A DNA stretch of 64,000 bases from Rubritepida flocculans DSM 14296 (lineage in GTDB: Bacteria; Pseudomonadota; Alphaproteobacteria; Acetobacterales; Acetobacteraceae). Under the pieces are notes generated by a model that ran no database searches, had not been told where the DNA came from, and saw only the letters and a list, made by a program, of their open reading frames with translations. The stretch covers positions 1 to 64,000 of the forward strand of contig NZ_AUDH01000002.1 of the NCBI RefSeq assembly GCF_000425365.1. The letters are read 5' to 3'. Made by a program: the position numbers and the translations under genes. Positions 1 to 8,173 of the stretch are shown here, one piece after another. Position 1 is the first letter of the stretch. Every line of letters begins with the position of its first letter.

Positions 1-217
1 CCTCATGCCCGGCCAGCACCGCCTTGCGCCGCGCGCCACCACGCGCCGAAGCGGTGGTCGCCCCCGTCGCCGCACGGCGCGCCAGCGCCTTGTAGATGTA
101 GGAGATGCTCACCCGGAACAGCGGCGCCACCTCGCGCACGCGCAGTCCACCGTCCACCGCCGCCAACACGCGCTCACGCAGATCCTGCGAATATGCCTGG
201 CCAGATCGCCATGTCAT
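1..217 (-). CDS. IS630-type transposase, N-terminal part (cut by window edge)
   Basis: The frame starts at an ATG at 217-215 and runs off the left edge of the window, giving about 72 residues. The protein begins MTWRSGQAYSQDLRERVL, followed by a helix-turn-helix stretch with VREVAPLFRVSISYIYKAL. This is the usual N-terminal DNA-binding start of IS630/Tc1-mariner-like transposases (known family); no DDE residues can be seen because the rest lies outside. The 95 bases upstream have the look of an insertion-sequence end and finish beside a TA dinucleotide, the target type of this group. It may be the first ORF of a two-ORF element or a complete single ORF. Whether the element is intact cannot be told from here. 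Confidence 0.75.
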   Translation of the reverse strand, partial: MTWRSGQAYSQDLRERVLAAVDGGLRVREVAPLFRVSISYIYKALARRAATGATTASARGGARRKAVLAGHE

Positions 218-312
218 CGCTGCCTCCGGTTTCAGCTCCGGAGACCGATGAATCACACATCAGCGCCGTGCCGGAATCCCCGATCGCGATTCCGGTCGAT
301 GTGAAATGGCTC
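218..312. mobile_element. Putative right end of the IS630-type element
   Basis: Between the transposase ATG and the next gene lies a subterminal palindrome, CCGGAATC at 271-278 and GATTCCGG at 288-295. The sequence then runs to GTGAAATGGCTC and a TA at 313-314 that could be half of the target duplication. The other end is outside the window, so the terminal repeat cannot be verified. The boundary at 312 is inference from the TA rule of the family. Confidence 0.5.
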
Positions 313-345
313 TAGCCTGACGATCATCAGCGCAGGAGGCCCGCG

Positions 346-1368
346 ATGGCCGACGACGCAGGACGCACCGAGCCCAGGCATGCGCTGGCGGCACTGACCA
401 CGCTGATCGGCCGGCTTCCCACCCTGCTGATCTTCGGGCTTCTCGGCGCGGCCGTTCTGTTCGGCTGGGCGCTCTCCTTCCTGGAGCATGTCCCGGCGGC
501 ATTCCGGCTGCTTCCGACGGCGCTCTTCCTGCTGGCCGTCGGGGTCTTCGTGATCGCCTTGTCCTACCGGGTGGGCGAGTATCGGAACGCCTCGTTCCAG
601 GGCGGGCTGGTCGGCCTCGCGGCCGGCGCGCTGTCGGCGATCCTGGGCGGCGCCGCCTACTGGGCGTTCAACGCCCAGGGCTGCCCGGTGCATCAGCCCG
701 AGACGAAGCTGCTTCGCCTGCTGGCACTCGTGCCCCTGCCCTGCCTGATGCTCGGCCTTCTGGCGGGCGCGCTCCCGCGGCCTGGGCAGGGGCCGAAGGG
801 CGCGCCACCGCCCGCCGCGGCCGGGCCGGACGACGGGCAGGCCGTGGTGCGTGCCAGCCTCTCTCTGCTGTTTCTGATCGGCGTCTTCGGGGTCTGCGTC
901 TTCCTCGTGGTGGTGGCGAACGGTCGGTTGCGCGCCCCCGAGTACGCTGGCACGGCCCTCGGCGAGCTCTGGGGACCGGACCAGGGCGACATGGTGCTGT
1001 GGCAGATGCTGCTGATCGGCGCCTGCTTCGCCGCCCTCTTCTCCGGCCTCGCGCGGGCGTGGCTGGGCTGGGGGGGCGTCCGACGCGACGGGCTTCCGCC
1101 CCGGAAGGACGCCCTCCAATCGGCGATGACGGTCGTGCTCTGGGCGATCCTGCCGTGGTTCGTCCTCTTCCTCGCCATGGGACGCCGCAGCTTCGGCGCG
1201 GTGGCGGAACGCCCGGAAATCTGCAGCGCACTCTGGGCGGGGCCCGTGACGCCACAGCAGGTGTGGCTGAACATCCTGCTGGTCTTCGTGTGGGTGGCGG
1301 CGCTCTATGCCATCGGCGTCTCGGGCAACCGAGCCCCTTGGGCACGCTGGCTTCCCTGGCTCCGGTAG
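346..1368 (+). CDS. Multi-pass membrane protein of unknown function
   Basis: 340 residues; not recognised. A good ribosome binding site (GGAGG at 334-338) supports the ATG at 346. By eye there are about eight hydrophobic segments, roughly at residues 25-45, 54-74, 87-107, 122-142, 172-191, 217-237, 260-280 and 307-326. A hydrophilic Pro/Ala-rich loop lies near 144-167. The sequence holds no conspicuous catalytic motif and no clear transporter signature. It stands alone between an insertion-sequence end and the convergent rlmH, so context gives no function. Codon use matches its neighbours. It could be an exporter-like or sensor-like integral protein, but nothing here decides that. Confidence 0.7.
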   Translation: MADDAGRTEPRHALAALTTLIGRLPTLLIFGLLGAAVLFGWALSFLEHVPAAFRLLPTALFLLAVGVFVIALSYRVGEYRNASFQGGLVGLAAGALSAILGGAAYWAFNAQGCPVHQPETKLLRLLALVPLPCLMLGLLAGALPRPGQGPKGAPPPAAAGPDDGQAVVRASLSLLFLIGVFGVCVFLVVVANGRLRAPEYAGTALGELWGPDQGDMVLWQMLLIGACFAALFSGLARAWLGWGGVRRDGLPPRKDALQSAMTVVLWAILPWFVLFLAMGRRSFGAVAERPEICSALWAGPVTPQQVWLNILLVFVWVAALYAIGVSGNRAPWARWLPWLR

Positions 1369-1386
1369 GGACGGGGCAGGCGGGCA

Positions 1387-1405
1387 GGGGCGGCGCGGCC
1401 GCCCC
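1387..1405. terminator. GC-rich hairpin between convergent genes
   Basis: GGGGCGGC (1387-1394) pairs perfectly with GCCGCCCC (1398-1405) around a GCG loop. It sits exactly between the stop of the membrane protein and the stop of rlmH, so it could end both transcripts. There is no T-tract on either side, so rho-independent activity is uncertain. Confidence 0.45.
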
Positions 1406-1407
1406 CC

Positions 1408-1872
1408 TCACCCCGGCCGCCACGCCCGGTGATAAGGGTGGTTCGCGCGGATGCACTGCGCGCGGAAAAGCTGCTCGGCCAGCAGGGCGCGCACCAGAAG
1501 ATGCGGCCAGGTGAGCGGCCCGAGCGAGAGCACATGCTCTGCCCGCGCCGTCACCGCCGCGTCCAGCCCCTCCGCCCCGCCGATGGCGAAGACGAGGGGG
1601 CGGCCCGCCGCCTCCCAGCGCTCGGCCAGCGCCGCCAGCGCCTCGGAGGAGGGGGCGGCCCCGCCGAGATCGAGCGCCACCAGCAGCGCCCGCGCCGGCA
1701 GCGCGGCGAGCAGCGACTGCGCCTCGCGCGCGCGGATTTCGGCGGGGGCGCCCTTCGCCTCGGGCAGTTCCACCAGATCGAGCGGCGGCCGCAGCCGGGC
1801 ATTGTACTGCGCGAACAGCGCGGCCTCGGCGCCGGGCCGGAAACGCCCGACGGCCAGCAGCCGCGCCTTCAA
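1408..1872 (-). CDS. rlmH: 23S rRNA pseudouridine-1915 N3-methyltransferase RlmH
   Basis: A SPOUT-class methyltransferase that methylates pseudouridine 1915 in helix 69 of 23S rRNA. Family signatures are clear: an N-terminal LLAVGR strand, the SAM-site motif FAIGGAEGL, and the C-terminal run [16 protein letters not shown] ending in NHPYHR. I take the TTG at 1872-1870 as start: its TTGA overlaps the TGA of rsfS by four bases, and it gives 154 residues, matching the usual length of about 155. An upstream in-frame start at 1920 would add 16 residues that do not belong to the family. Last gene of the operon hydratase-nadD-rsfS-rlmH; rsfS-rlmH is a widely conserved pair. Confidence 0.93.
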   Translation of the reverse strand: MKARLLAVGRFRPGAEAALFAQYNARLRPPLDLVELPEAKGAPAEIRAREAQSLLAALPARALLVALDLGGAAPSSEALAALAERWEAAGRPLVFAIGGAEGLDAAVTARAEHVLSLGPLTWPHLLVRALLAEQLFRAQCIRANHPYHRAWRPG

Positions 1873-2645
1873 ATGGGCGAGCCGCCGGAGGGCTCGGGCG
1901 GCGGGCTGTCTGGCCCCCACATCTTCTCGAGGGCGATCTCGGCGCGCTTGTCGGGCTTGAAGAGGTGGATCACGAGGTCGCCCGCGTCGATCAGCACCCA
2001 GTCGTCGCTGCCCTGGATCGCGTCGCGGCGCAGGCGCAGCCCCTCCTTGCCCAGCGCCTCGTCCAGATGCGCGGCCATGGCCTGGATCTGCCGGTCGGCG
2101 AGGCCGGTCGCGATCACCAGCCGGTCGGCGTAGGAGGCGCGGGAGGCGATGTCGAGGACGAGCACATCCTCGGCCTTGTCGTCCTCCAGCGACTTCACGG
2201 CGGCGGCGACGAGCCGCTCCAGCCGGCCGGGATCGGCCGGCGCGCGCCGGGCGCGCGGGCGGCGCGGCGCGCCGGCGGCGGCAGGCTTGGCGGCGACGGC
2301 TTTCGCCGGGCTCGGTTTCGCGGCGCGGCGGGGCGCGGCGCGCAGCGTGGCGGTGCTGGCGGCGGGGCGCTTCGCCGCCGGCGTGGCGGCGGCCTTGCGG
2401 GAGGCGCCGGCCTGCGTCGCCGGAGCCCGCGCGGCCGATGTCCTGGCCGTCTTCGGCGCGGGCGCCTTCGCCGCCTTCGTCGCCTTCGCGGTGGGGGGCG
2501 TCGCGCCCGCCTTGGCGGCGGCGGTCCGCGCCGGCTTGGCCGTCGCCGCCGGGGCTTTCGCCGCGGAGGCCTTGGCCGTCCTCGCCCGAGTCGTCGCCGC
2601 CGGCTTCCGCGTGGCTGTCCTGGTCTTGTCGGTGGTCCGCGCCAT
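1869..2645 (-). CDS. rsfS: Ribosomal silencing factor RsfS with a long basic histone H1-like N-terminus
   Basis: RsfS (YbeB/Iojap) binds ribosomal protein uL14 and blocks subunit joining when nutrients are scarce. The family core occupies about residues 141-258, with [18 protein letters not shown], the [13 protein letters not shown] stretch, and [15 protein letters not shown] near the end. In front lie about 140 residues made almost only of Ala, Lys, Arg, Pro and Thr in short AAK/PAAK-like units, resembling histone H1 or AlgP tails; typical RsfS proteins of 105-120 residues lack this. The ATG at 2645-2643 lies 8 bases after the nadD stop. An internal start near residue 140 cannot be excluded, but the frame is open through the tail and keeps a consistent composition. 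Confidence 0.9.
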   Translation of the reverse strand: MARTTDKTRTATRKPAATTRARTAKASAAKAPAATAKPARTAAAKAGATPPTAKATKAAKAPAPKTARTSAARAPATQAGASRKAAATPAAKRPAASTATLRAAPRRAAKPSPAKAVAAKPAAAGAPRRPRARRAPADPGRLERLVAAAVKSLEDDKAEDVLVLDIASRASYADRLVIATGLADRQIQAMAAHLDEALGKEGLRLRRDAIQGSDDWVLIDAGDLVIHLFKPDKRAEIALEKMWGPDSPPPEPSGGSPI

Positions 2646-2653
2646 GCGTCCCC

Positions 2654-3250
2654 TCACTGTTGCGCCGCCGCGCGGATCGCGGAGGCGGAAATCGCCCGTT
2701 CGGCGGCGGGCACGAAGCTCCAGCACGGGCCGGGGCCCGCCAGCAGCGCCCCGGGCCGCCGCCGCCGCGCCCTGAGCGCCACCGCCGCCCGCCCGTGCAG
2801 GGCCGCGCGGCTGTAGCCCGGCCGCGGCAGCACCGCCAGATCGGCCCGCGCCGCCACCTCGCGCCAGCGCCGCCAGCGCGGAAGCTGCAGCAGATTGTCC
2901 GCCCCCAGGATCAGCACGAAGCGCGCGCGCCGGAAGCGCCGCGCCAGCAGCCCCAGCGTGCGGTGGGTGTGGCGCGAGCCGAGCCGCGCCTCGATGTCGG
3001 TCGCGATCACGCGCACCCCGTCCGCCTGGCGCGCCGCGCTGGCCAGGCGCTGGGCGAAGGGCGCCATGCCCGCGGCCGGCTTCAGCGGATTGCCCGGCGA
3101 GACCATGAGCCAGACCTGGTGCAGCCGCAGCGCGCGCAGCGCCGTCCGCGCCACATGGGCGTGCCCCGCATGGGCGGGGTTGAAGCTGCCGCCCAGCAGC
3201 CCGATCCGCCGCCGCCGCGCATCCCCCGCCCGCCCCGGCGCCGCCCTCAA
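2654..3250 (-). CDS. nadD: Nicotinate-nucleotide adenylyltransferase NadD
   Basis: Makes nicotinate adenine dinucleotide from nicotinate mononucleotide and ATP in NAD synthesis. The nucleotidyltransferase signature [17 protein letters not shown] is at the N-terminus. [11 protein letters not shown] follows, and the C-terminal ISASAIRAA corresponds to the family's ISSTxIR motif. No in-frame ATG exists near the expected start. The TTG at 3250-3248 overlaps the TGA of the upstream hydratase as TTGA and gives 198 residues, the normal length, so I choose it and infer translational coupling. nadD-rsfS-rlmH is the standard alphaproteobacterial order; the upstream hydratase is unusual. Confidence 0.92.
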   Translation of the reverse strand: MRAAPGRAGDARRRRIGLLGGSFNPAHAGHAHVARTALRALRLHQVWLMVSPGNPLKPAAGMAPFAQRLASAARQADGVRVIATDIEARLGSRHTHRTLGLLARRFRRARFVLILGADNLLQLPRWRRWREVAARADLAVLPRPGYSRAALHGRAAVALRARRRRPGALLAGPGPCWSFVPAAERAISASAIRAAAQQ

Positions 3251-4098
3251 CGCGTCCGCACGCTCACGCTGACCGGCTGGGCGAGCAGATTCTCGTAGCG
3301 GACGGTGTAGGTGCGCCCGGGCTCGATGGGCAGGGCGGGCGAGAAGCCGCCGAGCGAGACGAGATCGCCCGCGCGCAGCCGCCCGCCCCGCGCCGCCAGA
3401 TCCTGCGCGAGCCAGGGCAGCACGTTGAGCGGATGGCCGAGCAGCGCCGTTCCCGGGGCGCGCGCCAGCTCGCGCTCGCCATTGTCCATCACCACCGTCA
3501 TCGAGCCGAGCCGGGCGGCGAACTCCTCGCTCGCCTGCACCGGGATGGGCTCGCCCAGCACGCCCAGCCGCGCGCCCACATTGATCGCGAGCAGATTCGG
3601 CCCGTCCATGCCCTGGGCGAGCACGAGGTCGGGCAGCTCGATGAAGGGGATCACCTGGTCGATGGCGCGCAGCACCTCGAGATGCGTGCGCGCCTGGTTG
3701 ATCGCCTCGTCGCGCACCCGGACGATGAGATCGGCCTCGACGGTGGGGATGGCGCCGAAGCGCGCGGGGATTTCCGCCCCCGAGCGGGCGCGCACCGTCG
3801 CCTCGAAGATCCGGCCCGTGACGGGGTGCGAGACGCCGAAGCGCTGCTGGGCGGCGGGGTTGGTCAGCCCCACCTTGTAGCCCACCACCCGCCCCCATTC
3901 GGCGGCGAGCAGCGGCACCAGCCGATCCTGCGCGCATTGCCCGTCGGCGAGGCCCGTCATGCCCGCCAGCGGCGGGGAGGGGGTGTTGGCGAGCAGGTTG
4001 CGCGCCAGCGCCTGGACCGCCTCCGGCGCCGGGCAGGCGGCCCGGGCCGGCGCGGCGGCGGCGATGCCGAAGGCGATGGCGAGCAGCAGACGGCGCAT
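3247..4098 (-). CDS. Exported 2-keto-4-pentenoate hydratase-like protein (FAH superfamily)
   Basis: 283 residues. The body matches the fumarylacetoacetate hydrolase / 2-oxopent-4-enoate hydratase (MhpD) fold, with VVGYKVGLTN, the acidic VEADLIVRV strand, FIELPD, and a C-terminal GDLVSLGGFSP. Cytosolic family members hydrate 2-oxopent-4-enoate in aromatic ring degradation. Here the ATG at 4098, preceded by GGAGG, begins a clear signal peptide (RRLLLAIAFGIAAAAPARA) with likely cleavage after ARA, so the product should be periplasmic. It is first in the operon leading to nadD and overlaps it by four bases. Substrate and activity are unknown; no other ring-cleavage genes are nearby. Confidence 0.75.
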   Translation of the reverse strand: MRRLLLAIAFGIAAAAPARAACPAPEAVQALARNLLANTPSPPLAGMTGLADGQCAQDRLVPLLAAEWGRVVGYKVGLTNPAAQQRFGVSHPVTGRIFEATVRARSGAEIPARFGAIPTVEADLIVRVRDEAINQARTHLEVLRAIDQVIPFIELPDLVLAQGMDGPNLLAINVGARLGVLGEPIPVQASEEFAARLGSMTVVMDNGERELARAPGTALLGHPLNVLPWLAQDLAARGGRLRAGDLVSLGGFSPALPIEPGRTYTVRYENLLAQPVSVSVRTR

Positions 4099-4157
4099 GG
4101 TGGAACCTCCCTCGTTTCGCCCGAGGATAGCCGTCCGCGCCGCCCGTGGAAGGGAAA

Positions 4158-5135
4158 TCACTCCGCCCGGATGCCGGCCGCGCGGATGATCGGCTCCCAC
4201 TTCGCGATCTCGCTGCGCAGGAACTCCGCCGCGCTCTCGGGCGTGCTGTCGCGCACCACCTGCATGGCGAGGTCGGTGAGGCGGTTGCGCACCGCCTCCA
4301 CGCCCAGCGCGCGGTTCACCGCCGCGTTGATGGCGCGCACCGTGGGCGCCGGCGTGCCCGAGGGCACGAGCACCATGTGCCAGGTGTAGGCCTCGTAGCC
4401 CGGCACGCCGCCCTCGATGAAGGTGGGGACGTTGGGCGCGAGCGGGCTGCGCTCGCGGGTGGAGATGGCGAGCGCGCGCAGCTCGCCCCGCTGCATGTAG
4501 GGGATGGCGCTGGCCGCCACGTCGAGGATCATCGGGATGCGCCCGGCCAGCACGTCCGGCATCGCCGCCGAGGAGCCGCGGAAGGCGATATGGTTCATCC
4601 GCAGCCCGCCCGCCTGGTGCAGGAACAGCTCCGAGGCGAGGTGCACCGCGCCGCCATTGCCGCTGCTCGCGTAGTCGAAGCGGCCGGGGTTGGCGCGGAT
4701 GTGCGCGATGAACTCGGGCAGGGTGCGCGCGGGGAAGCCCGGGTGGACGAGCATGATCATCGGGATCTGCCCGACCAGCGCGACGGGCGTGAAATCCGCG
4801 ACGGGGTCGAAGGGGATGCGGTCGAACAGGGCGCGCACCACCGCATGGCCCACGGTCGTGTAGAGCAGCGTCTGCCCGTCCTTCGGCGCCTTCGCCACCA
4901 CATCGGTGCCGATGATGATGCCCGAGCCGGTGCGGTTCTCCACCACGATGCGGTTGGGCAGGGCGCGCGACATCTCCTCGGCCACGAGGCGGGCGGGGAT
5001 GTCGGTAGGCCCGCCCGCGGCGAAGGGCACCACCATGCGCACCGGGGCGGGCGGCCACTCGGCCCCCTGCGCGCGGGCGGCCATGGGGGCGAGGGCGGCG
5101 GCGGCGGCGAGGCCGAGGGCGTGGCGGCGCTGCAT
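4158..5135 (-). CDS. Bug/TctC-family tricarboxylate-type solute-binding protein
   Basis: 325 residues with a twin-arginine-like or Sec signal (MQRRHALGLAAAAALAPMAARAQ). The fold is that of the Bug family of periplasmic receptors for the tripartite tricarboxylate transporters, with VRMVVPFAAGGPTDIPARL, the NRTGSGIIIGTDVVAKA loop, and the ASSGNGGAVHLASELF region. Such proteins bind carboxylates or related acids. No TctA or TctB membrane gene is present, which is common for this expanded family. The gene follows ugpC in the same direction. A perfect hairpin at 5143-5162 covers its ribosome binding site, suggesting its translation is set separately from the ugp genes. Confidence 0.88.
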   Translation of the reverse strand: MQRRHALGLAAAAALAPMAARAQGAEWPPAPVRMVVPFAAGGPTDIPARLVAEEMSRALPNRIVVENRTGSGIIIGTDVVAKAPKDGQTLLYTTVGHAVVRALFDRIPFDPVADFTPVALVGQIPMIMLVHPGFPARTLPEFIAHIRANPGRFDYASSGNGGAVHLASELFLHQAGGLRMNHIAFRGSSAAMPDVLAGRIPMILDVAASAIPYMQRGELRALAISTRERSPLAPNVPTFIEGGVPGYEAYTWHMVLVPSGTPAPTVRAINAAVNRALGVEAVRNRLTDLAMQVVRDSTPESAAEFLRSEIAKWEPIIRAAGIRAE

Positions 5136-5142
5136 GGACAGT

Positions 5143-5162
5143 CTCCCGTATGGTTACGGGAG
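5143..5162 (-). promoter_or_regulatory. Hairpin sequestering the ribosome binding site of the Bug/TctC gene
   Basis: On the minus strand CTCCCGTA (5162-5155) and TACGGGAG (5150-5143) form a perfect 8-bp stem around a four-base loop. The 3' arm contains GGGAG, the ribosome binding site, ending seven bases before the ATG at 5135. It may lower translation or act as an RNA-processing end between ugpC and this gene. The function is inference. Confidence 0.5.
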
Positions 5163-5186
5163 GTTTAGGCGTCTCCGCCCCGATGC

Positions 5187-6260
5187 TCAAGCCTGGGCAT
5201 CGAGCCGCTTGCCCGTCTCGGCGTCGAAGACGTGCAGGTGCTCGAGCGGGATGATCACGCCGAGCGGCCCTTCGGCGTGCAGCGCGCCGGGCAGCTTGGC
5301 GGTGATCGGCGCGCCGTCGGCCAGGCGGCCGTGCAGCACGCTCTCGCCGCCCAGCGGCTCCACCAGCTCCACCTGCAGATCGAGCCCGCCGATGCCGGGG
5401 CGCAGATGCTCGGGCCGGATGCCGAGGGTCAGGCGGCGCCCCTCCTCGCCCGCGCGGGGCCCGTCGGCGAAGGGCAGCACGAGGCCGTTGGTCTCGAGCC
5501 GCGCCGCCGTGCCGCCCGCGGTGAGGGTGGCGGGCAGGAAGTTCATCGCGGGGCTGCCGATGAAGCCGGCCACATAGGTGTCGGCGGGGCGTTCCCAGAT
5601 CTCCATCGGCGTCGCGATCTGCGCGGCGTGGCCCTGGTGCATCACCACCAGCCGGTCGCCCAGCGTCATCGCCTCCACCTGGTCATGCGTCACGAACAGC
5701 GAGGTGACGCCGAGGCGCTTCTGCAGCCGGCGGATTTCCGCGCGCATCTGCACGCGCAGCTTGGCGTCGAGGTTGGAGAGCGGCTCGTCGAACAGGAAGA
5801 GCTTCGGCTCGCGCACGATGGCCCGGCCCATGGCCACGCGCTGGCGCTGCCCGCCCGAGAGCTGGCGCGGCTTGCGCTCGAGCAGCGCGGCGATGCCGAG
5901 CAGCTCCGCCGCCTCCTGCACGCGCCTTGCGATCACCTCGCGCGGCAGGCCGCGGATCCTGAGGCCATAGGCCATGTTGTCGAAGACGCTCATGTGCGGA
6001 TAGAGCGCGTAGTTCTGGAACACCATCGCCACGTCGCGGTCGGCGGGTTCGAGCGGCGTCACGTCCTGCCCGCCGATGATCACGCGGCCCGATGTCGCGG
6101 TCTCGAGCCCCGCGACGATGCGCAGCAGGGTGGATTTCCCGCAGCCCGAGGCGCCGACGATGACGATCATCTCGCCATCCGCCACCTCGAGATCCACGCC
6201 ATGCAGCACCTGGGTGGCGCCGAAGGCCTTCTTCACGTCCTCAAGGGCGAGCGTCGCCAT
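5187..6260 (-). CDS. ugpC: ABC transporter ATP-binding protein, UgpC/MalK type
   Basis: 357 residues; the ATPase of a sugar or glycerol-3-phosphate importer. Walker [10 protein letters not shown] is at 36-44, the signature [14 protein letters not shown] begins at 134, Walker B LFLFDEP is at 154-160, and the switch His is in [10 protein letters not shown] near 192. A C-terminal TOBE/MalK-type regulatory domain follows, with [13 protein letters not shown]. The ATG at 6260 shares one base with the TAA of ugpE, so the two are translationally coupled. It completes the set ugpB-ugpA-ugpE-ugpC. The substrate could be glycerol-3-phosphate, glycerophosphodiesters or another sugar; sequence alone does not settle this. 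Confidence 0.93.
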   Translation of the reverse strand: MATLALEDVKKAFGATQVLHGVDLEVADGEMIVIVGASGCGKSTLLRIVAGLETATSGRVIIGGQDVTPLEPADRDVAMVFQNYALYPHMSVFDNMAYGLRIRGLPREVIARRVQEAAELLGIAALLERKPRQLSGGQRQRVAMGRAIVREPKLFLFDEPLSNLDAKLRVQMRAEIRRLQKRLGVTSLFVTHDQVEAMTLGDRLVVMHQGHAAQIATPMEIWERPADTYVAGFIGSPAMNFLPATLTAGGTAARLETNGLVLPFADGPRAGEEGRRLTLGIRPEHLRPGIGGLDLQVELVEPLGGESVLHGRLADGAPITAKLPGALHAEGPLGVIIPLEHLHVFDAETGKRLDAQA

Positions 6261-7162
6261 TACTTCTCGGTCTCCGTCAGGCCTTTGACGAACCAGCGCT
6301 GCATCAGCACCACCACCGCGACGGGCGGAAGCAGGGCGAAGACCGCCGTGGCCATGATCACGTTCCACTCGTTCTGCGCGTCGCCGCCGCCGATCATCTT
6401 GGTCAGCCCCACCACGATGGTCTCGAGCGAGCGGTCGTTCACGATCAGCAGCGGCCAGAGATACTGGTTCCAGCCGTAGATGAAGAGGATGACGAAGAGC
6501 GCCGCGATGTTGGTGACCGACAGCGGCAGCACCACGTCCTTGAAGAAGCGCAAGGGGCCCGCCCCGTCGATCTTCGCGGCCTCCACGTACTCGTCCGGGA
6601 TGGTGAGGAAGAACTGCCGGAACAGCAGCGTGGCCGTGGCGCTGGCGATCAGCGGCACCGTCAGCCCTGCCATGGAGTTGGTGAGCTTGAGGTCCACCAT
6701 CACCTGGAAGGTGGGGATGATGCGCACCTCCACGGGCAGCATCAGCGTGATGAAGATCAGCCAGAAGGCCAGCATGCGGAAGGGGAAGCGGAAGAACACC
6801 ACCGCATAGGCGGAGGTGAGCGAGATCGCGATCTTCCCCAGCGTGATCAGCAGCGCCATGACCAGGCTGTTCAGCAGCATCCCCGCCGCCGGCACGCCCA
6901 TGTAGCGCCCCCCGCCCGCGCTCCAGGCCTGGCTGTAGTTGGCCATGGCCTCGCCCCCCGGCAGCAGCGGCACGTCGCCGCGGCCGATGGTGTTCACGTC
7001 ATGGGTGGAGCCGATGAGCGTGAGATAGATGGGGAAGGCGAAGATCAGCACGCCGACGACGAGGCTCGCGTGGGTGAGCAAGGCCTCGCGCCGCTGGCGC
7101 GCGCGGGTGCGGCGGGCCAGCGCGTCCACATCCGGCGCCTGGAGGCTCATGGGGCCCGGCAT
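6260..7162 (-). CDS. ugpE: ABC sugar-phosphate transporter permease, UgpE type
   Basis: 300 residues, inner-membrane permease with about six transmembrane segments. The binding-protein-dependent permease loop [23 protein letters not shown] (EAA motif) contacts the ATPase Ugp[18 protein letters not shown] and [12 protein letters not shown] are typical of the UgpE branch. The ATG at 7162-7160 overlaps the ugpA stop (TGATG); a second ATG four codons later is an alternative. The UgpA/UgpE heterodimer forms the channel. Confidence 0.92.
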   Translation of the reverse strand: MPGPMSLQAPDVDALARRTRARQRREALLTHASLVVGVLIFAFPIYLTLIGSTHDVNTIGRGDVPLLPGGEAMANYSQAWSAGGGRYMGVPAAGMLLNSLVMALLITLGKIAISLTSAYAVVFFRFPFRMLAFWLIFITLMLPVEVRIIPTFQVMVDLKLTNSMAGLTVPLIASATATLLFRQFFLTIPDEYVEAAKIDGAGPLRFFKDVVLPLSVTNIAALFVILFIYGWNQYLWPLLIVNDRSLETIVVGLTKMIGGGDAQNEWNVIMATAVFALLPPVAVVVLMQRWFVKGLTETEK

Positions 7163-8043
7163 CAGTAGTGCACCTTGCGCTCGATGAAGCGGAACTGGAC
7201 CATGGTGAGCGCGATGACGAGGATCATCAGGATCACGCTCTGCGCCGCGCTGCTGCCGAGGTTCAGGTTCATCACGCCATCGGTGTAGACGCGGTAGATC
7301 AGCGTCTCCGTCGCCTTGCCCGGCCCGCCCTGGGTCAGCGCGTGGATCACGCCGAAGGTGTCGAAGAAGGCGTAGACGAGGTTCACCACCAGCAGGAAGA
7401 AGGCGGTGGGCGAGAGCAGCGGGAACACCACCGTCCAGAAGCGCCGGGCGGGGCGCGCGCCGTCGATGGCGGCGGCCTCCAGCACCGAGCGCGGGATGGA
7501 CTGCAGCCCCGCGAGGAAGAAGATGAAGTTGTAGCTCACCTGCTTCCAGGCGCTGGCGAGGATGATGAGCAGCATCGCCTGGTCGCCGTTCAGCTTGTAG
7601 TTCCAGGGGATGCCCATGCCGTTCAGCATGCGGCCGAACAGGCCGATGTTGGGGTGGAACATGAACAGCCACAGCACGGCGGCGATGGCGGGCGCCACCG
7701 CATAGGGCCAGATCAGCAGCGTCTTGTAGGCGTTCGCCCCGCGGATGTGCTTGTCGGCCTGCACGGCGAGGAAGAGCGCCACCGAGAGCGCGAGGAAGGC
7801 CACGCTGGCCGAGAAGAAGCCGGTGCGCCACAGCGCGTCCAGCCAGGTCGGGTCGCTCAGCACATCGGCGAAGTTCTCGAAGCCGACGAACTGGCGCGAG
7901 AGGCCGAAGGCGTCCTCGCGCAGGAAGGACTGATAGACGGCCTGGCCCGCCGGCCAGAAGAAGAAGATGCCCGTGATGACGAGCTGCGGCAGGAGCAGCG
8001 CCAGCGGCAGCGCCCAGCCCTTGAAGATGACCTTCTTTTCCAT
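7162..8043 (-). CDS. ugpA: ABC sugar-phosphate transporter permease, UgpA type
   Basis: 293 residues, six predicted membrane helices starting at about residue 10 ([22 protein letters not shown]). The EAA-type loop is [24 protein letters not shown]. The proline-containing first helix and the [13 protein letters not shown] periplasmic segment fit the UgpA/MalF-like half of type I sugar importers. The gene lies 130 bp downstream of ugpB, behind two strong hairpins that probably let ugpB be expressed above the membrane components. Its start at 8043 lies just beyond a repeated structural element at 8048-8121. Confidence 0.92.
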   Translation of the reverse strand: MEKKVIFKGWALPLALLLPQLVITGIFFFWPAGQAVYQSFLREDAFGLSRQFVGFENFADVLSDPTWLDALWRTGFFSASVAFLALSVALFLAVQADKHIRGANAYKTLLIWPYAVAPAIAAVLWLFMFHPNIGLFGRMLNGMGIPWNYKLNGDQAMLLIILASAWKQVSYNFIFFLAGLQSIPRSVLEAAAIDGARPARRFWTVVFPLLSPTAFFLLVVNLVYAFFDTFGVIHALTQGGPGKATETLIYRVYTDGVMNLNLGSSAAQSVILMILVIALTMVQFRFIERKVHY

Positions 8044-8047
8044 GCAC

Positions 8048-8121
8048 CACCGTCCGCCTGGCAGGCAGCCGCCACACCAACCCTCCCTGCCAAGCGGAAA
8101 GGGGGGCGGCGCCCGCCCCCC
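8048..8121 (-). repeat. Structured intergenic element, copy 1 (19-base core in a stem plus GC hairpin)
   Basis: On the minus strand a GC hairpin, GGGGGGCGG (8121-8113) with CCGCCCCCC (8109-8101), is followed by TTT. Then comes TGGCAGG, the core AGGGTTGGTGTGGCGGCTG (8084-8066) and CCTGCCA, where the seven-base arms pair perfectly and GCGGA/TCCGC can extend the stem. The same core and layout occur at 11881-11945 with different arms, so the structure looks conserved. The hairpin followed by TTT may also act as an attenuator between ugpB and ugpA. Confidence 0.6.
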
Positions 8122-8134
8122 TTAGACCCCCCGG

Positions 8135-8161
8135 CTCACGCCGCCGCAAGGGCGGCGTGAG
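8135..8161 (-). terminator. Perfect 11-bp hairpin after ugpB
   Basis: CTCACGCCGCC (8135-8145) pairs perfectly with GGCGGCGTGAG (8151-8161) around a five-base loop, 12 bases after the ugpB stop. There is no T-tract directly behind it. It may stabilise the ugpB message 3' end or partially terminate before ugpA, a common device for over-producing the binding protein. Confidence 0.5.
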
Positions 8162-8173
8162 AGGGCGCGCGCC

